A stretch of DNA of 64,000 bases from Glandiceps talaboti (taxonomy: Eukaryota; Hemichordata; Enteropneusta; Spengelidae): contig NC_135555.1 in assembly GCF_964340395.1 (NCBI RefSeq), positions 5,403,501-5,467,500 on the forward strand, in the 5' to 3' direction. Under the pieces are notes generated by a model. The model was not told the DNA's origin. It worked only from the letters and a program-made list of their open reading frames with translations, and searched no databases. Within the stretch, counting starts at the first letter, position 1, and each line of letters opens with the position of its first letter. The translations under genes and the position numbers were made by a program. This document shows positions 12,801-54,074 of this stretch, in pieces.

Positions 12801-13518
12801 AAGTTGTTGGATATACTGATACAGAGAAAGATCTTAAAACTGCACTAGCTGTAACTAGAGTTATTACTCTTTCTATCAGACAAACAACAATAAATTCACT
12901 GAAAATTAATATTTTAAAATATCCAAAAGAATTGACATTGTCCTTGTTAATTAGTGATCCGTTTTTTTATTCATAAGTGACAGAAACATGTTGAAAGCAT
13001 ACTCGCACTAGGGTGCTGATTTTAAGGGATGACCTAAAACTCAATTTGATTGGTTTTCATGTACCATATTGTGTGTGCAGCTACACACAGGTGATTCAGT
13101 ATTGTTCAGGATGTGTGATATAACGAGTAAGTCATAATCCCGTTGCAGTTGCAGCTAGTGCAGCATTTAATCACATAATGCAATGCGTGACATGTCGTGT
13201 GTCTTGTATCTGGAGCATATTGCCCTTTTTGGAATGACACAAGTTCTGATACCGCAAAACCGACATTTCACTGGAAAACTGGAAACGCTGCCAAGAACAC
13301 AGCAGGGTAGCATAAATTAAACATTTGTAATCAATACGAGTGGCAGACGCGATATGAAATTGAATCAATTCTGTATCGAATCAAAATGAGTACCTATATA
13401 GTCTGTCTGGTGAGTCTTAATTACAATCCAAATACTTAGCGGTATTTACCGCCAGTAAGAGAAGGGTTATTGAGATAGATGTCATTTGTCAGTCTGTTTG
13501 TTTCTTTGTTTTTTCTGT

Positions 13519-13524
13519 TGGTTG

Positions 13525-13580
<56 letters not shown>

Positions 13581-13583
13581 GAC

Positions 13584-13626
<43 letters not shown>

Positions 13627-13660
13627 GTCACTGTGTGCCTTTTTATCTATCTCTCTGTCT
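13519..13660. repeat. (CTGT)n microsatellite
   Basis: About 100 bp of CTGT units with a single interruption, then impure CTGT/CTCT. Confidence 0.9.
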
Positions 13661-14744
13661 CTTTGTCAGTCTGCCTGTCTTATCCTTTTTACCTACCGGT
13701 TCGTTCGTCAGTCTGTCATCAATATCTTAAAAATACTGAATGACATGAAATGAAATTTCAGGATATGTATTGTTTACAGCCTAGCTGATAAGATTTAAGG
13801 TTGTTCTGAGCTGTTTTGATTCGATTGAGTGATATCATAGACACATATGCCATATAGATATGATTGGTTTGGCTTGCATATCATTAATTAACCTGTTTGC
13901 ATTACATATGATATTAAAGTTTGTTTACTTTGATTGCTGAGAATTTCACCAAACGTGATGGATATGCTTCTAGTATTAAGATGCAATATATATGGTGGGT
14001 GTAGCCTGCATACTGATTGATTACTTCAAACAATTTATTACATTTGCAAAATAAGTTAATATCAATGGCTGCTCAGAATTTTCATTTATCTTGAGGGATA
14101 ATATGCATATAACCAATGGTTATGATGATGTGTCTTTCAGATTACCAACCAATATCAATCAACTAGGGGATATATGTATGGTTATTAATAGCCCAGAATA
14201 TCATCACGCTACATAGATATACTTATGATAACATCACACATATCTTTCAGACGTGATGGGCGAGTCTTGATTATTACTACTTGACTAATTTGCATAGTTA
14301 GCAATACCATTTCGGTGTAATAGGATTACAGTTTGCTCATAATTCCATTAAACTTACTAGATAAACATGTTTCATGGTGGATGTTGCTTGTATACTACAT
14401 GATCGTTTATATAATTAATAATTAGTTGGTTTATCATGAATGCCTGCTTAGAATTTCAACAACACGCGATCGAGGTGTGCCTTTTAAATAGTAATTTGCA
14501 TATTCTACAAAATCAAATGCTTCTGGTTAGATTAGGCATTTCCCTAGAAATCTGTAAATGAATTATCGTTCATGGTATAATAATCTGATCAGTGATATGC
14601 AAATTAGGTCAAACAGTGTGAAATCTGGTCAAAAACATATATCTCGAAATCTAATTGGTAAATTTGCTGAAATTTGATGGGGATGTTTGTAGAAGTGTTA
14701 TTCAGTAGACGTCGCTAGCGACATTTGACACAACTGTGGTCCAA
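13661..14744. other. Non-coding, probably decayed repeats
   Basis: The segment repeatedly alternates GAATTTCA/GAATTTTCA, CATGGT/GGTTATGATG and TGCATA-type words. It looks like diverged copies of a longer dispersed family. No exon is supported. Confidence 0.35.
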
Positions 14745-15345
14745 ACAACCATGACTATGCCCTTATCAAAAGCCAAATGCCTGTATATGTTGCAAAGGTA
14801 ATATTACTGGATAGACATAATAAAAATTCAAAAAATGTATGTAAATAATCCTCGCAACAAAACCACGCCCATATCAAAATCAAATAGTGGTATATAGAGC
14901 AAAGAATATCAAGGATCGGCAGGAATATGAATAAACATTAAAAAATGATCACATGTATGCTTAGTGACCATAGCCACGCCCATAGCAACAGCCAAATGAC
15001 TGTATATGTTCCAAAGATAACGGGAGTGGTTAGGGAAGTGGATACGGATAAAAAGGTGGATGCATATATGCCTAGCAACAAGACCGCGACTATTCAAACA
15101 GCCAGATCACAGTGAATATTATATATATAACATGTTACATAGATAAATGGATAAACATATTTAGACTATGATGATGCCCACAGCTACATTGAAATATTAG
15201 TGTGTATTTACAAACTTAACGAAAGGGATGTGTAGGAAAATTGATATATGGTTACGCAGCAACTAAGATAATGACCATAGTGAAAGTAAAATGATAGTGT
15301 ATATTGCACAGTAATGACAGGATGGATCGGCATATGAATAAATAT
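14745..15345. repeat. ~115-bp repeat family, cluster 2
   Basis: Three to four imperfect copies of the family at 12312-12800. Markers are AACCATGACTATGCCC, AACAAAACCACGCCCATA, GCCACGCCCATAGCAACAG and TGCCTAGCAACAAGACCGC, each followed by CAAAT, GTATAT and a GGATAAA block. Later copies past 15100 are more decayed. Confidence 0.65.
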
Positions 15346-16520
15346 TTTCGAAAAATTAATACATAAAGTATGCATTTGTGTAACAACGCCATTTTTAAAG
15401 TTCGACGGAAGAGATAACCAAATTATTTATATGATAAACAAATATTTGATCATCTATATACTTAAAACGTCCGAAGAGAATAACGTGCCACCATTTTATT
15501 GGACATTCGAGTTTGGGATTTACGTTTTACAGTCACAGCTTCAGCCAGATACCTTCGGACCTATACTCCTATCTAGGTTATAGCAATATACATGTATATA
15601 GGTCACATTAGCTTCTGTTACGTGTAGAATGATGAAGTGCAAGAGGAAAATATTGACTCCACAAAATTCAATATCAGCTTTTGAAAACGACAACCAGACT
15701 AATTTGAAGATCAAGGAAACCGATTTCTAGTCTGAGATTTAGGTCAACTGTCAAAGACAACAATAGTGAAACGCCCTGATTTGTACAATACGACAGTAAA
15801 TGTTGGCCCGATTGCAGATGCGCATTAAAAACACAGCCGAAATCCAAAGAATTTCAGAAGTGACATAACAGAACAAAGTATTCATGACTATAGGTGAAAA
15901 TATATCCAGTTCATTTCAATTGACTGCACACATTTCACACAGTGCAAAGGCTAAAAGTGTATAATCTTAATCAGAGGAAAATACTTTTGAAATTAAATAC
16001 ACTTCCGCTTACAGACTGAAATTAGTAGCGTGTTCGTTTAAGTTTGGTTTGGTTTTTTGAAGCATCTTAATCCAGAAAAAAGCACATTACAAACATAATT
16101 TAAAGAGAATGTATTAAAGACATTTCTCATATAGCACAGCATCAAATAATTAGTACGTCTAGAAAGTATTGGCAAATTAAATAGCGAACATATATTTTGG
16201 ATAACTGGTCAAAGTGCATGGAGTCACTAAGCGAGAGACAAATTACTTAGTGAAGCTAAGCTGAATTCGTTGAAGTGTGTAATCCCGGACGCTACATTAT
16301 TACTGTAAAATAACCTATCAGTGACCTGGACTCGGTTCAAATCATCCCAAAGATAAATTTTTCGAGCAACAGAAAATTGTGACTTTCTGCCAAAGAAAAA
16401 TGAAACCATGAGTGGAGTTACTGGGACCTTAATTAGGAGAAGCACATACTAGGTAATCCTTTCCTTATTAACTTACGAAAGAAATATCATTTTAGAAATG
16501 TGATAAAATCGATTACTCAC
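15346..16520. other. Non-coding; isolated splice-like sites only
   Basis: On the minus strand a strong acceptor (TTTTTCTTTGGCAG) ends at about 16385. It is followed by 60 bp open in one frame (RKIYLWDDLNRV), but the phase does not match the signal exon at 16521-16602. I do not call an exon here. Confidence 0.35.
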
Positions 16521-16602
16521 CCAAAATATCACTGGTACAACCTAACAGTGCCGCGACCAACATCAGCCAGAAGCGGATGGCAAATGTTTTCGGGTACCCC
16601 AT
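16521..16602 (-). CDS. Candidate first coding exon: signal peptide of an unidentified secreted/membrane protein
   Basis: On the minus strand an ATG at 16602 opens MGYPKTFAIRFWLMLVAALL then GCTSDIL, a textbook signal peptide. The frame runs into a donor GG|GTGAGT after 82 nt, leaving phase 1. The mucin signal exon at 48652-48733 is also exactly 82 nt, phase 1, with LVAALLGCT here aligning to MVASLLVCT there. This suggests a paralogous leader or simply a common exon type. I could not find a downstream exon in matching phase between here and the left edge, so the gene may have very long introns, extend off the window, or be a decayed remnant. Confidence 0.45.
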
Positions 16603-18614
16603 GGTACCCGTTCCTGTATGAACACGATTTAAGTGTAGTTCGAATGCAACAACTTTTGAATCAAATAAATAAAGAAATGAAAATTTCGGTCTCTCCGGAG
16701 TAGACTTTGGGAGTGGTAATCATACAAAACATACACGGTTTATGTTAAGATTACCATTCATTGCTACTGAAAAAGTTCGATGTAAGTCCATAAACACGAA
16801 CTTTACGAGTGGTATCATCAATCGATTAATACACACTTACAATAATATGATAATGAGATGCACGAAAGGGGACGAACCCTGGAGAGGAACGCCTGAAAGA
16901 TATACTTTACACTGAACCTGGTATTGAATAACCACTTTACATATTGTGAGCGTTGATGATATGTAGACGGAAATCCGTGCTTAGTGGGGAGGCAGAATAT
17001 TAATAATCCGCTGGAAGAGAATTCAAATGGTATTTATTCGCTACAATAGTATCCGTACTTGATATGTTAATCAATGTGTCAGGGTAAAACACCCCTAGGA
17101 TGGAGGCCATTTGTACAAATGACCTATTCTGAAGGAAGTTCTGCTCGTTCTATATCTGCAGGGGTTCAGTAACTGGGTCATCTAGTTACATACACCCAAA
17201 CCTGACAAAATTTCAATCTACTAGTAAGATATCTCAATAACAAAATTTGTTAGTTTGGATCGGATTGGAGAAACCATGAATTTTATGTTTTGCAAATAAT
17301 TGAAGGGTATTTCACATATCATTTTTCATAATTTCAACTATTTGTTTTTCGAGTCTCGGAAGTGGCACATCCTATTAATCTACAACACCCATACATTCTA
17401 GACAAAGTTAATTAGTTTATGATTTTTTACGTAACTAGATACCTGTCAAATGGTCTGGCGGTTCTATCATTATTATTCTTCATTTGACCTGTAAATATTT
17501 TTTTTATTATCGGTATCTTTAATTCTAATTATTACTACCACGACTGTGTGTATCATTATTAGAAGTATTGCACAGCTCCATGTTTGCAATTTTCTCTTAT
17601 GTTTATTTTGACATGGTCATGGACTAGAAAAGTTATATATATATTATACACGTCTTGTATATTTGGTGAAATGAAAACTTTCATTCAATATTCATTATAT
17701 ACTTGCCTTTTTATCGTTTGTCTGAAGTCAATTTAATAAGGCTTACTTTACTGTCTTTTATATGCTAGTTCCAAATTTGAAATGCGAAGTGCAAGCAGCT
17801 TTGTAAATTCATCGTTTTGAAGAAGAAAAATTGGAGAGAACTGCAACATATGTATGATACTCTATTGTCAACATGTTTAAATGGCAATTCAATTTTGTAC
17901 ATAATGCGTATTAACCAATATTTTTCTTCGTTCAGCTAATGAAAATAGGAGTTACCTATGGGCCTTGTCATTGACGAGTAGTGACAAAACCAGCAGGTCA
18001 CGGCAGTTATTTGTCGGCTGAGTGAACAAAAGCTATTGGTGAATTTTATAATTATACTTTCGTAAGCATAATTTATGGAAATAAATAGGGAGAGTAAAAG
18101 CGACTTTGAATTATTTCGAGCAGAAGTAATAATGGCGTAGACGTGCGAGTTATGACTGGAACGACTGTAGTATAAATCCCATATTGTTCGTTCATTAGCA
18201 TACAACTTGGCTGCTTGCATTTATTACTAAAGATACATATGTAGTGTTCACGACAGACTTTGAGCAGGAAGACGCTTCTGTATATAGACTAATGTCCGAC
18301 GAAATCGCTCCCTAATCTAGCAGACATGGCCGCAATGTCTTTAATAATGAATAGTAGTTAGGCTATATTTGTGTCTTCTATTATTCCTCATTTGTGCAAT
18401 ATGAGGAAATCTTCCTGAAGGTGCTGAGATCTTCTTCTCTGGGTCTACTGCTCTCATTGAATTGTGCTTTTTGTTTGTCCAGGATGTGTTGAAGACATGT
18501 ACGGTAGTACTATGCAATAGTGTTGTCCAAGACGAGATCTCGATGACTGGCAGCTGTGTGACTTGGCTGAAATTCTACTGCCTATTATTTTTGTTATTGG
18601 TACCCATTATTTTT
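16603..18614. other. Intergenic, no gene seen
   Basis: AT-rich sequence without a recognisable domain in any frame. It includes a CGGGTACCCCATGGTACCCG palindrome at about 16591-16610, overlapping the start of the candidate signal exon. Confidence 0.35.
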
Positions 18615-18895
18615 TCAAAATGATTCTCTGATCTGCCTGTATATCATGTTATTGTTTTTTCGTATTTCTATGCCAATAATCCGGAAGCCTGTCATCCTGT
18701 GTAGTGCTGTATTGAAGTGTATTTTACTGGACACAGGTTCTGTTTTGCTGTTGTTTCTTATTACTGATAACTGTTTCTTCTCCCTACTGTATAGGGTATC
18801 TCCTATTTCACCGATGTCGACCATTTTCCTAGATATAGTATATACTAGGTTTGTTGATTTGCAGTTGATTTTCAGTAGCAGTTGGAGAAGGAGAA
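18615..18895 (-). mobile_element. Penelope-like GIY-YIG endonuclease fragment, decayed
   Basis: Minus-strand translation gives CKSTNLVYTISRK, then VDIGEIGDTLYSREKKQLS, then PVSSKIHFN, FRIIGIEI and IYRQIRESF. The order matches the GIY-YIG module of Penelope-like retroelements: N-(L/V)-V-Y-x-I-S, then the Y-I-G-E-T-G-like block, a conserved R, V-S-x-x-F-N, and R-x-R-E-S-F. The second motif has lost its Tyr (D in its place) and its Thr (I), and the frame stops right after RESF. It is an inactive remnant of a different copy from the one at 3.6 kb. Confidence 0.75.
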
Positions 18896-19995
18896 GGTCT
18901 CAGCATTTTCGAAAATTTAGAAAATTTGCTCAGAGTGGACAAATGAAGCATATGAAACATTCTATCATTATGTTAACTTGTCTTGCACGCAACATTTGGA
19001 GAGAATAATGGTCGCGCTTTCATACAAGATGAAACACTTTGGCTTTTTCCACTATCATCTCCGTTACAAAACTTGTTCTGTTAATGTCTACTTAAATTTT
19101 TAACAGCTTTCTTCTTGCTTTTGTATCTCATCAGTTCGATATTATGTAGATACAACTATGTCGAAAATCCTTGTTATCTTCATACCGTCGTTTTCGTGAG
19201 GAATCGCCGTAAAAGACCATGAGAAATCGAGGCGACGTGAAGGTATGGCAAGGTTCACACTAGTTGAGAGATGATTTCGAGGCTAGAGGTTCGGTAAGTC
19301 TGATAACATTACAACATATCAATATCAATTTTTGAAAAGTGTTTTAATTTTGTCCCGTTAACACGTATATCCTATAAGCCTTAATATGATTCCACCAGAA
19401 GAGGAAGCTTATTTCAATATAATTTCTTCTTTTATAATCTGGTCCTAAGAACTTTGAATTTTAACAATTCTTAATTCAAACTGCGGTCACTTCTCATGTG
19501 ATGCTGTAAATTAACGTTGAGATAAGTCTGTTAGGTCTAGACAATAACCAACAAAGCTAAGGAAAATTGACAGTATTTGTCAGTACAGAACTAGATGTAA
19601 TTAGTTGTGTTCGAGTTTCGGTATTTCGGTCATTTAAAGTCAGTCATAGAAGTAATTGACAATTTGCAATGTCATGAATGTTGAAGGTGGAAACCAGATA
19701 ATCATAGAAACCCCGAGTGAAAGATAACACCAATGTAATGTATGTATGACACTAAACACTGACGGTATATATTTCTTTTTCTAACAAAGCCGACGCCGAG
19801 AGTCTATATGAAAAAAAAATCGTTGAAATAGCTTTAATGCCGAATATTTTGATATAAGCAATTATTTGCTCGAGATGAATGTTGTGGATATATTTGTTGT
19901 TGCTGTTTTTATCACTAAATGTCAAGCTCAAGTACACTAATCTTTTTATTGTAAGTCAAAATGTCTACAAATTCCTGTGTAATACCAATACATTA

Positions 19996-20077
19996 ATTTA
20001 GAACGAACCTTTCACGAGAAGTGGAAAATATTCAATGTTAAAGGAGGCAGACCATCAATTAGACCTTAAACAACACA
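19996..20077 (+). repeat. Dispersed direct repeat, copy 1
   Basis: ATTTAGAACGAAC, GAGAAGTGGAAAATATTCAA and TGTTAAAGGAG(G/A)CAGA are shared in order with 21074-21178. Copy 1 lacks about 20 bp present in copy 2 before the shared AAACAACACA end. Confidence 0.75.
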
Positions 20078-21073
20078 GCTGCCGCGGGTAGGCGGTATCT
20101 CTTAAAAGTACTCCTCGTTAATTTACAGAATTGTCAGACAGTCAGGATATTGTAATCATAATCATGCGAATTGGTCAACATGTCCAGAAATAGCTCCTTA
20201 TTAATATTACTCCCGAAATATGCCACTTTGCATAAGTATACAGCAAACCTGTCATCCTATAATTGAAAAAAATGCTGAATTTTCTGTTTTTAATAATTGT
20301 ATGAAAATAATCCTAACATAGTAACGTTCAAATGGAGTTTGAAACCAAGTACGTGTATCTACAAGGATTACATCCCTACCTATTGTAACTTCCAGTGCAA
20401 GACAAATATACCGAGTTACATCGTTATTTTTACGTAGTAAACAGTTATCAGGTAAAAAGAAGTCTGCATTCGTTGGCACTTTAATCGAACCACTTGTTTA
20501 AATGTAACAAATTTATACAAGTCTGAGACCAGAAGGGTTCCATGACCAAATACCGTTGACGAAACTACACACTCGACATGATGTAATGTGTACATGTCCT
20601 ACAACACACCACACGATGATATCCATTACTATAGATCTGCGAAGTTATAGATGCGGCAATTCTATCAGAGAGAAACTGATAACAAGATCAACCCTGGCGC
20701 CTGAAATACATGATCCCCGTGTACTTGTACGTGTAACTACTTGTAGCTGTACGTTTATGTAAATATGTACGTAATTAAAGATATACATTTGCTGATTAAA
20801 GAACTACAGTCTCAATTATCGAGAATGCAGAAATATGTATTACTCCTTTTAGATTCGTAGCGTTCGTAATTAACATAGCAAAACATTTAATTTGAATGTT
20901 TTCGTTTTAAATCTATAAGCCTAACAAAAACAAGTCCTGCATGACCTACACGTCCACAAGGTCTCATTTATAATATGGAAAGTACACAAAGGGGGCAAAT
21001 ACGTGCACATTCGTGATTAGAATCACCTTAAACAATTTGTGTAATACAGTCTCTGAATTATAAATACACGTGA

Positions 21074-21178
21074 ATTTAGAACGAACTTTTCAAGAGAAGT
21101 GGAAAATATTCAATGTTAAAGGAGACAGAACATCAAAATTAATAAACCTTTGCAAGACGAAAAATAAACAACACAGAT
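21074..21178 (+). repeat. Dispersed direct repeat, copy 2
   Basis: Same-orientation partner of 19996-20077, about 1.08 kb away, with high identity. Non-coding. Confidence 0.75.
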
Positions 21179-22446
21179 TTGAAACGGGATATCTTTTTAT
21201 TTACTTTTGTAAACACTGTGACAGGTAAATCATGACGTCACAGAGTAGGAAAAGAAACCTAACTCAGAATTACATGTATAAGATTTGAATATGGACATGA
21301 AACATAGCGACAGTGCATAGCACCGTTATGTATATATTGAAACAGTTGGAAAGCAAGAGAGAATATTTTGCTTCCAATATTCTATGTGAGCTTCATACAG
21401 CCTAATGTTGACTTGTTTCCTTTGTGTATAATGTTATTATGTTCATGATAACAAAGTGAAAACTTATAATTCTTCAAAACGGCATGTTGTAAGTACACAT
21501 AACCGATATTTTTTCTTCATAACTTTACATGTGTAAATAACAGTTTTTTATGTACTGAGCTATGTCTAAAATGCGTAGGAAGCAGCGATGGTCAAGAACT
21601 TCACTCTAATTTGATTGTGCATTAGTGTGTCTGTCATCCTTCGGTTGGTCTTGCGACCAGATTCACTTACACCATCACAAGTTAATTTCGACTACATATA
21701 TGCCGATTAACCTGCTCTACGATATCTGCAAAATGTATTGCACAGCTTCTACTTATTCTGTCCGTGTTTGGCAACACAATAAAAGCGGATATAAATTCTC
21801 TTGTAATTCCTACTTCGAACCGATGAAGACGAAGGTCTAAACAACGCTTTCCGGTAGATTGAGCTGAAATGAAATAAGTGGTAATTAGCACGTTTTGAGT
21901 TAAAGGTGTTTTTTGGAATTATTAACAACTCACTTTCGACTATTACATCAATTTACGAATCGATAGGATGTAGATTTCAAACAAATCGTTAGGAGTTAAG
22001 CCTCGACCGTTGCCATCAGCATTTCGTTATTTTTTATAAACTGCCATGCAGGTCATCACAGCAATCATGAATCGCTTTTGGCTATTGATAATAGCAATCA
22101 AGAATCGCCCTTAACTGAGAATCATGTTAATATCTTTATTCACCTTATGCATGTGTTAAGCTTCTACGGTATAAACTTTATAATGCAAGACATGTGTTAT
22201 TTATAAGCGTTTCGACCAGACAGTCTGACCTTTCAAAACACAATCGAATCACTGACTTAATATCATTTTACACACTTGGTAGGGATGGTAGACCAAGACG
22301 TGTTCACAAACGAAATTTTCCCGTCTCCCACAAGGAATTGAGTATTTATAGAAACTACATTTTTCTTTTGCGTAAAAGAGGGTCGATATTTAATACTCTC
22401 CTTATGCAATGTAAAAGGGTGTGACATTTTGTGCTTGAAAGTGTGG

Positions 22447-22452
22447 TTTATT
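22447..22452 (-). terminator. Proximal poly(A) signal of the mucin gene
   Basis: AATAAA on the minus strand, four bases after the TAG of the last exon. If used, the 3' UTR would be extremely short. A distal AATAAA near 22130 is the alternative. Confidence 0.4.
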
Positions 22453-22455
22453 ACC

Positions 22456-48733
<26,278 letters not shown>

Positions 48734-48989
48734 GACATTTTATTGAATGCTATTCTGTCAGACGACAACTCTACACTGTATGAATGAAATCATCATGGTA
48801 TTATTTATTAATGTTAATATTTAACAGATAATGTGAGCAGCGGTAAATTACATAAGTATTAAGCTTATCATAATTAAGATTGCTAATCGTTACATTCACA
48901 TGATCACTGTTAAGGTGTCTGTGTTGAAGGTCATTGTCATTTGAGCAATATAATAGTTGTAGAAGTACGTCCACATTCCCCCACCACGG

Positions 48990-49440
48990 CTTCGTTTATC
49001 GTCTACACCACTTCCTTTGAATTTTTCTATGACGTCATAATACTGGACGCCCCATATTTCAGCCCCATAACATAGTATTGGCATAATCTTGGGAGTCAAA
49101 TATCTTAAAGTGAGAAATAAATGGAAAGTGATCGAGTCGTTTACTAATGCTTAGTACACTATTTAGGGCTTTGTTGGCTTGACCAGCCAGAGTTGTAACA
49201 GCCTTAGTCCATACATTGCGACAGGACAAAATAAGACCAAGATATTTATAATACGGAACGACCTCGATGTTTATATCATTAAAGGCCCAGTTTTCATAAA
49301 TTGTTCGACGACCCCCCCCCCCCTTTGCGAAATATAACGATTTTTGTTTTTTCAATATTGACAAATTAATGTAACCTTCTCCTTACTCTAGATTCTGGTA
49401 TTTATTGATACAATCAAGAATGCATTCTCTGCGTGGACGT
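48990..49440 (-). mobile_element. LINE reverse transcriptase fragment, frameshifted, just upstream of the mucin start
   Basis: Minus-strand frames give EKTKIVIFRKGGGG, then in a second frame RRTIYENWAF, IEVVPYYKYLGLILS, WTKAVTTLAGQANKAL and FKIFDS, and in a third KIMPILCYGAEIWG. This is the C-terminal RT/thumb region of non-LTR retrotransposons. The first frame change sits in a run of 12 G (49312-49323), the second near 49090. A stop and another frame change lie upstream near 49390. It is inactive and on the same strand as the mucin gene, ending about 250 bp before its ATG. Confidence 0.75.
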
Positions 49441-49550
49441 TTTATTTGAATGATTCACAAATCCTTACGACGCCGATTGAAAAAAAGAGAAAATAAAGAA
49501 CAAAGCAATTTTTAATAGCTGCAACTAATATCAAGGTCACGGGATCAGTG

Positions 49551-51270
<1,720 letters not shown>

Positions 51271-52348
51271 GGAGAGCAACCCCTCCCAGGCCCTCCCCAC
51301 AAGCTATCATGAGTGATGCTGTTTCTGCCCAAATCAAAATTGAAAGAAAAAACCCTGCTGGCCAAGTATTTCAAAGTGTAGGTTACAGCCCAATGTAAGA
51401 CATGTTGTTGGGTAATGAAATTTAAATCTCTTATATTGTAATCGACTGTCACTTTCATTTTAATGCAGTGTACCATACAGTTGTACGGAAGGTGTGTGTG
51501 TGTGTGTGGGGGGGGGGGGGGGGTTATAATTATACATATTAAAATATGTGTCGGGGGTTACGAAAATTATTGGGGAGGGGGGCTTCAAAATTCTTTTGAC
51601 CAAAATATTTTCTTCCCCCCTCCTCCCTGCCGTAAATTCTAACCGTAGCCTTATGTGATGAATAGCCGTGACATTACCAAAATGCCGCGTGAATCCATAG
51701 CAATTTAAAAGGTTTTTTTTCAATGTCCATAAATAAAACCAGTTATCAGTACATTGTAAATGACATTTCGTCTTATAAGAACTGTTTAAAGTGTTGGTAG
51801 TGTGTTAACGTGGGCAAAGTAGTAATTATATGAATACATAAAAACAACGGGTGAATCTCAATTATAGATATTGGTGAAACTAACTTCCTTTTTTTCCAAG
51901 GGATTTTGTTTACAGAATCTTTTGATTTCATTGTGTGTAAGAGGCATCTCTGAAGTAATTCATGATGTATTGAAGAATAAGCTTACATGGCTAAACATCG
52001 AAAAATGTCGGTTTCAAAGTATTCATTTTAGCAATAAATAGAATCAAGAAAAGATGCTATACTAGTAGTTTGCAGCATGAACAACGCCAACAGGCGACTA
52101 AACTGAGAAAATATACAATAGCGTCATTGATGAGTATTGTAACACAATTTTAACTTTTTAAGGTGCTTATATTAATTGTCTTTTCAAAAGTTGGAGTCCA
52201 TTATCCCAATGGAAAGTGAAAATCTCGTTTTTGACATCAATTTCTTATATTGGGAGCATACATCACAATACATCATGGCCTTTTAATAGTACATGTTATG
52301 CGTGTGATTAAAGTTGGTGATTAGATCATGTCCACTAAAACCAAATTC

Positions 52349-52381
<33 letters not shown>

Positions 52382-52438
52382 CATATATACATACAGACAG
52401 ACAGACAGACAGACACAGACAGACAGACATACATACAT

Positions 52439-52479
<41 letters not shown>

Positions 52480-53212
52480 AGAGAGACAGACAGACAGAGG
52501 GAGAGACACAGACAGACAGACAGACATACATACATACAGACAGACATACAGACAGACAGACAGACAGACAGACGGAGGGAGGGAGGGAGGGAGAAGAGAG
52601 ATTAAGGCATACATATTTCGTATAGTAATCACCCATCCGAGTTATCACTGACTGTAGGCTTTTGAATTCATTGTGGCAAAGCTGCAAGAAATGTTCAAAT
52701 GTACTCTGTAAACGACCACTCCCGAGGTGTACTTTGGTTCAAATCATGAGCTAAACATTTCGTGCCCCTCCCCTTTCAAACGATCAGAATTTCCATGCCC
52801 CCCCCCCCTTTAAAACCTCCAATTTGTTGCCCCCCCCCCCATTTGTCCTCAGATCCCCTGCCATAAATTCAGAACTGAAATACTCTTCATAATCTCTCGA
52901 TAACAGGCCTCAATTCTGTGATTATGTCGTGAAGTCACATATCTATGAGCATCTGGCTCATCCCAAACCAAAGCACTATATTACAGCCACAGTACCATTC
53001 TCAGTACCTAGATCAGCATTGGAATGTATAGGGCAGAGGTACATTCTTCGTTTTTAGTCTGTCTGTTTTTCGAGGTATTGTGCATTCAGGGTCCAACTCT
53101 CATGATATATATTCTACAACTATTCCACAGGACACAATCATTTTCAATATAACTTTTAAATCTTGAGAATGCGATCGGTCCATTTTTCCCCATTGGTCCA
53201 GGACAATCGCTG

Positions 53213-53386
53213 ATTAAAATCTGATGTGGTGAAAGCAGCTAAATGCTTTATTTATCTCTATTTCGATAGTTTGTGTCGCTTGCTTTTGTTCCGAGTGATC
53301 GCCGCCTGCATGGGAAACATCACAAAACCATGGAAATAGAGGTAAATAAAGCATTTAGCTGCTTTCACCACATCAGATTTTAATGA
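53213..53386. repeat. Secondary hairpin inside the right arm
   Basis: AAAATCTGATGTGGTGAAAG and GCAGCTAAATGCTTTATTTA at 53215-53255 recur inverted at 53340-53385. The sequence therefore occurs three times in the complex, twice in the right arm in opposite orientation. Confidence 0.75.
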
Positions 53387-54074
53387 GATTGGGTCCAGGA
53401 ATACTAGTATTGATGGGAATGGTGTTTCCGTCCTTTATTATCTTTAATAAAAAACATTTATACACTGGAAACAATTGATGTGTTTACCACTTGACATGAT
53501 CAGATATAGTGCTGGTCGCCAAGTTGAAATAGCTGCCAAGAGTGTGCCGAGGATTGTGGGATATATAATCAATTTCCGTCATGCAGTCCAACTTCCGTCA
53601 AGCAAAGAGAAAATTTTGTCCTCGCATATTAATGTTTCGTCCCCAAACATTAATGTTGCATCCTGTGTTACGTAAATCTCGTTGATAAGAAAAGGAGGTT
53701 GTATGGTGACAAATGTTGTTTCTGCAGTCAGAACTAGTATAAGCTTGTAATGGACTTTAATTCATATTCCGGCTTGATAATTATATACTTTTTACACAAA
53801 TTTAGAGTTTTTTCACGAAAACTTGGTGTACTGCTCTAAGGATCAATAGTTTTCAATGGGGTATTTTAAGTCTTGTTAGAAAACTTTAGAAAAAAACGGT
53901 TCTAATGTTTCAAACATTGCACCAACAATCAAACATTTTATCCCGCAACTGAAATGTTATCACTCGAAAATAAAGTTTGGGCCATGCGAATAAAGATTTT
54001 CGTTTCGCAAATTAATTTTATGCTCTGTAAAAAGAATTTATTTGACACAGAATTGTATGTTTTTTTGCTTTGAT

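Larger units (their letters stand above)
18900..22446. other. Intergenic between retroelement remnant and mucin 3' end
   Basis: No exon is supported on either strand. It contains the two direct repeats listed separately (19996 and 21074). A second AATAAA on the minus strand near 22130 could serve as a distal poly(A) signal for the mucin gene. Confidence 0.4.

Noticed and set aside
12536-12976. 146-codon plus frame
   Set aside because: Runs through the ~115-bp repeat family; composition is ordinary non-coding AT-rich DNA.
13171-13310. Minus-strand exon after a strong acceptor (TGTGTTCTTGGCAG near 13282)
   Set aside because: One frame is Cys-rich (FPVKCRFCGIRTCVIPKR) but its phase does not match the 16.5-kb signal exon and it ends in a stop without a donor; evidence too thin.
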